Source of the DNA: Bog-756 sp052326605
Lineage (GTDB): Bacteria > Actinomycetota > Acidimicrobiia > Acidimicrobiales > RAAP-2
Reading direction: 5' to 3'
Assembly: GCA_052326605.1 (NCBI GenBank)
Contig: JBKQMB010000111.1
Coordinates: 1 to 64,000 of the forward strand
Length of the DNA: 64,000 bases
Shown piece after piece: positions 59,869-64,000 of the stretch. A program made the position numbers and the translations under genes. Every line of letters starts with the position of its first letter. Position 1 is the first letter of the stretch. Under the pieces are notes generated by a model. It ran no database searches. It was not told the DNA's origin and saw only the letters and a program-made list of their open reading frames with translations.

Positions 59869-60692
59869 GATCTGTCTCCCTCTGGATGATCGGTATTCGG
59901 GCCCGCCGTAGCGAGCCGGTCCTGGTCGGAGCGGGCGGGCCCCCGGGTGCGCGAGGCCGGCGAAGGGGTCCCGGTCGGGAGGTCGCTCCCGAGCCCGAAC
60001 GGTGTGATGTCGATGGGCGGGTGCACGCCGGAGGCGTTGAGCGCCCTGATCCCCGGCATCACGAAGGTCTCCACCAGGCGGGTGGCCTGCACCGGATCGG
60101 TCAGGTCGGTGTACTCGGACGGAGCGATGGCGTACGACAGCACGATACGAGTGGCCCACTCCGCCACCCGTCCGGCCTCTGCCGGGCTCATCCACCGGGC
60201 CAGGAACGGGGCCGTGAACCGTGACGCGGTGGCCAGCAGGCGGTCGGACTCGTCGAAGGCCAGATGGCCGAGCACCATCTCGGGCTCGTGCGCCACCAGA
60301 AAGCCGAGCGCCGCGTGGCCCCGGATGCGGGACGATGCCTCGACGATGCCCGCCACCAGTGCCTCGGTCAGATCGCGCGCCTCGCCCAGGCGGACCCCGA
60401 GGGCCGAGAAGAGGCGGGCCATCTCCGTGTCGACCACCGCGGCCAGCACGTCGTCCCTGCCGCCGGGGAAAGCCCGGTAGACGGTCGCCCGCGAAAGCCC
60501 GGCCTGGCGGGCGATGTCATCCACCGTCGTCTTGAGCGTGCCGTGGCGGGCCAGGCAGACCAGGGTGGCATCGACCACGCGCTCCCGGTGGGGCGAGAGC
60601 TGGCTCGCCGGGTCGGCGGGGGCGGTCGGAGCAGGGGACGCCCCGGCATCGACCACACGAAGTGATGCCCCCAGGTTCCCCACGGTTGACAC
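59865..60692 (-). CDS. TetR/AcrR-family regulator, coupled to the diiron protein
   Basis: 275 residues. The helix-turn-helix domain is at about 36-85 (VVDATLVCLARHGTLKTTVD, DIARQAGLSRATVYRAFPGG). The ligand-binding domain is followed by about 40 disordered residues. The GTG at 60692 opens the frame, but a promoter-like pair just upstream (TTGACA-18-TAACGT) would start transcription near 60684, so GTG 60683 as a leaderless start is more likely. The stop overlaps the diiron gene's ATG. It probably represses its own operon through the inverted repeat at 60685-60721. Confidence 0.85.
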   Translation of the reverse strand: MSTVGNLGASLRVVDAGASPAPTAPADPASQLSPHRERVVDATLVCLARHGTLKTTVDDIARQAGLSRATVYRAFPGGRDDVLAAVVDTEMARLFSALGVRLGEARDLTEALVAGIVEASSRIRGHAALGFLVAHEPEMVLGHLAFDESDRLLATASRFTAPFLARWMSPAEAGRVAEWATRIVLSYAIAPSEYTDLTDPVQATRLVETFVMPGIRALNASGVHPPIDITPFGLGSDLPTGTPSPASRTRGPARSDQDRLATAGPNTDHPEGDRS

Positions 60693-60721
60693 GTTAGGTC
60701 GGCTTTTGTCTCACTGTCAAC
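60685..60721. promoter_or_regulatory. Inverted repeat, candidate TetR operator
   Basis: GTTGACA (60685-60691) and TGTCAAC (60715-60721) are perfect 7-bp arms 23 bp apart. They bracket the promoter of the 59865-60692 TetR gene, one arm covering its -35 element and the other its -10 end and start codon. Confidence 0.5.
60691..60720 (-). promoter_or_regulatory. Promoter of the TetR-diiron operon
   Basis: Minus strand: TTGACA (60720-60715, perfect), 18-bp spacer, TAACGT (60696-60691). The predicted start site coincides with an in-frame GTG at 60683. Confidence 0.6.
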
Positions 60722-60759
60722 GCACCGCACCGCACCGCCGACCCGGCCGTGGTGCCCGG

Positions 60760-61356
60760 TCATCCGCGGTCCGCACCGGCCACCACCCCGGCGAGCAGCT
60801 CCGAGCGGACCAGCTGGGCCACCTGCGCCCGGTCGTCGAGGTCCCATCGCCCCGGGGCCGACATGTAGGAGAGGACCATACGGGCCAGGAAGTCGGCGGC
60901 CTCCACCAGGTCGACCCCATCGACGACACCGCGCTCTTCGAGATAGGGGACGAGGAAGTCGGCGATGCCCCCTCGGATGCGATTGCTCTCGACCGTGAGA
61001 CTGGGGAGGAGCTTCTCCGGCTCGGTCTGCATCACCAGCTGGAGGACCTCGTGCTCGACGATGGACCGGTGGGCGAACATGATGCCCCGCTCCATCACCT
61101 CCTCGAGGCCGTCGGCCCCCTGGACCTCCTGGTACAGGAGGGCGAAGAACTCGAGGGTCGCCCACGCCACCACCGCGTCGACCAGTTCGTCGCGCCCCCC
61201 CGGGAACGTGCGGTAGACGGTGGCCCGGGAGACGCCGGCCTCTCGGGCCGCTTCCTCCACGGTGGTCTTGGCGATGCCCCATCGGGCCACGCAGGCATAG
61301 GTGGCCTCCAGAATCCGTTGGCGGGTGGCCCTCATCGCCGATGCCCGGACCCTCAT
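60760..61356 (-). CDS. TetR/AcrR-family regulator, coupled to dapB
   Basis: 198 residues. The helix-turn-helix domain is RQRILEATYACVARWGIAKT followed by VEEAAREAGVSRATVYRTFP; the effector domain has LVMQTEPEKLLPSL and RMVLSYMSAPGRWDL. It is clearly related to the neighbouring TetR protein (shared SRATVYR-FPGGRD and MVLSY/IVLSYA-type segments), suggesting duplication. ATG 61356 overlaps the dapB stop (ATGA). Targets are unknown; the diiron operon downstream is a candidate. Confidence 0.86.
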   Translation of the reverse strand: MRVRASAMRATRQRILEATYACVARWGIAKTTVEEAAREAGVSRATVYRTFPGGRDELVDAVVAWATLEFFALLYQEVQGADGLEEVMERGIMFAHRSIVEHEVLQLVMQTEPEKLLPSLTVESNRIRGGIADFLVPYLEERGVVDGVDLVEAADFLARMVLSYMSAPGRWDLDDRAQVAQLVRSELLAGVVAGADRG

Positions 61357-62168
61357 AGCCCGAGCAGGGGCTCGAGACCGAGGGTGAGCCCGGGCCGGGT
61401 CGCCACCGCTTCGACGGCCAGCGCCACGCCGTCCATGAAGGACGCCCGGTCATAGGAGTCGTGTCGGATGGTCAGGCTCTGCCCCACCGCCCCGAGGATG
61501 ACCTCCTGGTGGGCCACCAGGCCGGGCAGTCGTACCGAGTGCACGCGGACCCCAGCGGGTCCGGCACCGCCCCGGGCACCGTCCAGCAGCGAGGTCTCCG
61601 TCCGATCGGGAGGGAACGCACCGGCTCCGGCGTCGGCCCGTGCGGCAGCCATGCGCTCGGCGGTGCGCATGGCGGTTCCCGACGGGGCGTCGAGCTTCCC
61701 ATCATGGTGGGACTCCACGATCTCCGCTCCGTCGAAGAAGGGCGCCGCCAACTCTGCAAACCGCATCATCAGCACCGCGCCAATGGCGAAATTGGCGGCC
61801 ACGATGCAGTTGGGGGCACCGGCGGCCGGGCCGGCGAAGCGTTGGCCCAGCTCCTCGAGATCCCCGGCGGTGAACCCGGTGGTCCCCACCACGGCGTGGA
61901 TGCCCGCCTCGGCGCAGAACGCCAACGTCCGGCGCGCTGCTTCCAGGCGGGAGAAGTCGACGACCACCTCCACCCCGGCGGTAGTCAACTCCTCGAGGTC
62001 GTCCGCCACCTCGAGTCCGCCGGCGTCGACCCCGACCAACTGGGCCAGGTCGGCGCCGCGGTGCAGCGGGTCGAGCGCTGCCACCAGCTCCTGGCCCGGC
62101 CGGGCCAGCACCGTGCGGCACACCTCACGGCCCATCCTGCCCCCGGCTCCGACCACACCCACTCGCAT
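61353..62168 (-). CDS. dapB: 4-hydroxy-tetrahydrodipicolinate reductase DapB
   Basis: 271 residues. VGVVGAGGRMGREVCRTVLA is the NAD(P)H loop, VDFSRLEAAR and VVGTTGFTAGDLEEL line the active site, ANFAIGAVLMMRF follows, and IVESHHDGKLDAPSGTA holds the catalytic His and Lys. GVRVHSVRLPGLVAHQEVI is the C-terminal motif. ATG 62168 precedes the conserved start. It is the sixth dap gene of the window and is coupled to a TetR gene, which is unusual. Confidence 0.95.
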   Translation of the reverse strand: MRVGVVGAGGRMGREVCRTVLARPGQELVAALDPLHRGADLAQLVGVDAGGLEVADDLEELTTAGVEVVVDFSRLEAARRTLAFCAEAGIHAVVGTTGFTAGDLEELGQRFAGPAAGAPNCIVAANFAIGAVLMMRFAELAAPFFDGAEIVESHHDGKLDAPSGTAMRTAERMAAARADAGAGAFPPDRTETSLLDGARGGAGPAGVRVHSVRLPGLVAHQEVILGAVGQSLTIRHDSYDRASFMDGVALAVEAVATRPGLTLGLEPLLGL

Positions 62169-62238
62169 GCCGGTCACCCTACCGTCGGCACGTGGAGAGC
62201 CCCCTGACACCGTCGGGCCGTCACCGTCGTGCACGACC

Positions 62239-63495
62239 TCACCCCAGCTGGAGTGCCCGGACATCGAAGTCGGACTCGTCGAAGGGGCCGACTACCGACA
62301 GGGTGCGGGGGGCGGCCACCACCTCGGCGGCCGCAGCGTGCACCTCTTCCAGAGTGAGGGCCTCGACCCGGGCCAGCACCTCGTCGACCGTGAGGACCTC
62401 ACCGTGGAGCAGCAGCCCGGCCCCGATGCGGCTCATCCGAGCCCCGGAGTCCTCGCAGGCGAGCAGGGTCTCGGCCCTCAGGTTCCCCTTGGCGATCGAG
62501 AGCTCCCGCTCACTGATGCCCTCCGCTCCCAACACAGCCAACTCGGTCGAGACGATGTCGAGCACCTCGGCCACGTGTTCAGGAGCGGTCCCCAGCCCCA
62601 CGCTCACCGCCCCGGCGTCGTGATAGGCCACCCGTTCGGACCAGACCGAGTAGGCCAGCCCGCGCCGCTCCCTGATCTCCTGGAAGAGTCGGCTGGACAG
62701 GCCCCCGCCCAGGGCGTGGTTGAGCACGGCCAGGGCGTACCGCCGTGGGTCCGACCGGTTGACGGAACGTGCCGCCAGTGCCAGGTGGGCCTGCTCCGTC
62801 GAGCGCCGGGTCACCTGCAGCGGCACCACCCGGTCGTCGGGTGCGGAGCGCTGGGGCGTGGCCCCGCCGTCCGGTCCGGCGAACCTGGACTCGAGACCCG
62901 CCACGACCTCGGCGTGGTCGAAGTCGCCGGCCACCGCCGCCACCATGTTCCGGGGTCGGTAGTGGTCCTCGAAGAAGGAGCGGATCCCATCTGCGGTCAT
63001 TGCGGACACCGACTGCTCGCTTCCCAGTACCTCCCGACCCAACGGATGGTCGGGGAAGAGCGCTGCCGAGCTGAGCTCCGCAACCTCGTCGGCAGGCTCG
63101 TCGGCGTGCATGAGGATCTCGTCGAGGATGACCTGCCGCTCCGCGTCGAGGTCCGTCGGGCGCAGTGCCGGGCGCCACATGATGTCGGAAAGGATGTCGA
63201 GACCGAGGGGTAGGTGTTCGGCCAGCAGGCGGATGTAGAAGGAGGTGTACTCCTTGGTGGTGAAGGCGTTGAAGTCCCCACCGACCTCGTCCACCGCTTC
63301 GGCGATGGCCGAGGGCGAACGTTCTGCGGTTCCCTTGAAGAGAAGGTGCTCGAGGACGTGGGACGCCCCGGCGTGGTCGTGGTCCTCGTCGCGCGAGCCG
63401 GTTCCCACCCAGAAACCGATGCACACCGACCGTGCATCGTCCATCCGCTCGGTTGCCAGGGACAGGCCCGACGGCAGGACCTCGGTCTGGATCAT
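62239..63495 (-). CDS. M16-family zinc metallopeptidase (PepR-like)
   Basis: 418 residues. The inverted zinc motif HVLEH (46-50) lies in GASHVLEHLLFKGTAERS, and FNAFTTKEYTSFYIRLLAEH is the typical M16 segment downstream. The C-terminal half has the R/Y pair region GLSSRLFQEIRERRGLAYSV. It lies directly after pnp, as pepR does in Mycobacterium. ATG 63495 is the start; the longer frame upstream overlaps the end of pnp and is not conserved. Confidence 0.93.
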   Translation of the reverse strand: MIQTEVLPSGLSLATERMDDARSVCIGFWVGTGSRDEDHDHAGASHVLEHLLFKGTAERSPSAIAEAVDEVGGDFNAFTTKEYTSFYIRLLAEHLPLGLDILSDIMWRPALRPTDLDAERQVILDEILMHADEPADEVAELSSAALFPDHPLGREVLGSEQSVSAMTADGIRSFFEDHYRPRNMVAAVAGDFDHAEVVAGLESRFAGPDGGATPQRSAPDDRVVPLQVTRRSTEQAHLALAARSVNRSDPRRYALAVLNHALGGGLSSRLFQEIRERRGLAYSVWSERVAYHDAGAVSVGLGTAPEHVAEVLDIVSTELAVLGAEGISERELSIAKGNLRAETLLACEDSGARMSRIGAGLLLHGEVLTVDEVLARVEALTLEEVHAAAAEVVAAPRTLSVVGPFDESDFDVRALQLG

Positions 63496-63577
63496 GGGCG
63501 CCCGGTGGTCGACACCATCGGCGGGACGCGCCGGTGGGGGGCGGCCCTCAGGACAGCCACCCGCCGGACGGACACGC

Positions 63578-64000
63578 TCAACGGCGCCGGCGACCACCTC
63601 GGCCGCCCCCGCCACCACCACCGGGTCGGTCGGACGACTCGACCACGCCCGGGCCCAGATCGCCGAACTCCTGGACCAACTCCACCTCGAAGGCCTCCTC
63701 GAAAGAGGCAGCCCCGGCAGGTACGCCGGTGGACGCCGCCGGACGGCGCCCACGGTCCGAACGGTCGTCGGGGTCTGCGTGATCGCCCCGACCTGAGCCA
63801 CCTCGGCCGCCACCCTCACTGCGAGCGGGCCGATCGCCGCCACCCTCACTGCGAGCGGGCCGATCGCCGCCGCCCTCACTGCGAGCGGGCCGATCGCCGC
63901 CTCCTGACGCTGCGGCCGCAGGGGCTTCGCCGGCCAGCGACAGGGACACCTTGCCTTGGGGGTCGATGTCGTCGACCTTCACCTCGACCGGCTGGCCGAG
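63578..64000 (-). CDS. pnp: Polynucleotide phosphorylase, C-terminal part
   Basis: 140 codons running off the right edge. The visible start LGQPVEVKVDDIDPQGKVSL is the end of an S1 RNA-binding domain, and the position before an M16 peptidase gene matches pnp. After it comes a Gly/Arg/Asp-rich tail with three GGGDRPARSE repeats, then a short helix (EEAFEVELVQEFGDLG) and a Gly/Arg-rich end. PNPase degrades RNA 3'-5' phosphorolytically. The assignment depends on the S1 remnant and synteny because the catalytic part lies outside the window. Confidence 0.8.
   Translation of the reverse strand, partial: LGQPVEVKVDDIDPQGKVSLSLAGEAPAAAASGGGDRPARSEGGGDRPARSEGGGDRPARSEGGGRGGSGRGDHADPDDRSDRGRRPAASTGVPAGAASFEEAFEVELVQEFGDLGPGVVESSDRPGGGGGGGRGGRRRR
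63811..63900. repeat. Three tandem 30-bp repeats in pnp
   Basis: Units at 63811-63840, 63841-63870 and 63871-63900, the third differing by one base. Each encodes ten residues (GGGDRPARSE register) of the disordered C-terminal tail. The number of copies is likely to vary between strains. Confidence 0.85.

Noticed and set aside
63811..63900. Tandem 30-bp units as a possible CRISPR array
   Set aside because: Units are contiguous without spacers, lie in the reading frame of pnp, and no cas gene is near.
1..64000. tRNA, rRNA or mobile elements
   Set aside because: No cloverleaf-like, rRNA-like, transposase or integrase sequence was recognised; short RNAs cannot be excluded by eye.

Overview
The window is a high-G+C (roughly 70 %) chromosomal segment from a bacterium that is best read as an actinobacterium, probably of class Acidimicrobiia (inference). 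The reasons are: a Bpa-type proteasome activator; SepF and DivIVA with FtsZ but no FtsA; a LexA/LysM/NrdR block and a PNPase-M16-DapB-DapA-RNase J-FtsK-MiaB-MiaA-DapF-HflX-LexA order that I recall from Mycobacterium; actinobacterial cgAACnnnnGTTcg SOS boxes; and dense gene packing with GTGA/ATGA/TTGA start-stop overlaps. No rRNA, tRNA, insertion sequence, prophage or CRISPR array was seen. Almost all of it is core genome.

Region 1 (1-14427, mostly plus strand): the end of a YCF48/BNR-repeat protein, a YyaL-type thioredoxin-domain protein, a conserved hypothetical, an alkaline-phosphatase-superfamily protein, Bpa, the replicative polymerase DnaE1, a GNAT-like hypothetical, an Rrf2 regulator and a channel-like membrane protein. 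Facing these on the minus strand are a K+ channel, a membrane protein and a histidine phosphatase. A primary-type sigma factor is on the plus strand.

Region 2 (14473-34152, minus strand): a division and cell-wall supercluster. In transcription order it runs mraZ, rsmH, ftsL-like, ftsI, murE, mraY, ftsW, murG, murC, murB, ftsQ, then ftsZ (own promoter), yfiH-like, yggS, sepF, yggT, divIVA, a histone-tail/DksA-like protein, lspA and rluD. murF, murD and ftsA are absent from their usual slots. The mraZ promoter carries a helically phased array of G-rich boxes and a leader hairpin.

Region 3 (34422-41822): a lipoate-ligase-like protein, HNH endonuclease, ROK kinase with a small overlapping partner, DUF3040 protein, Pol IV, LmbE deacetylase, NrdR, and an SOS divergon in which lexA faces a TM+LysM protein across four LexA-box-like sites.

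Region 4 (41916-64000, minus strand): a lysine/diaminopimelate region with all six succinylase-branch genes (dapA, dapB, dapC, dapD, dapE, dapF) mixed with tRNA modification (miaA, miaB), hflX, queF, thrB, a D,D-carboxypeptidase, ftsK and RNase J. It also has a TetR/diiron-protein operon, a second TetR coupled to dapB, an M16 peptidase and the 3' end of pnp. A decayed LLM/F420-type oxidoreductase lies between dapC and dapD. Functionally the window links meso-DAP supply (dap genes), its use (MurE with a DNPR motif), lipid II synthesis and septation.
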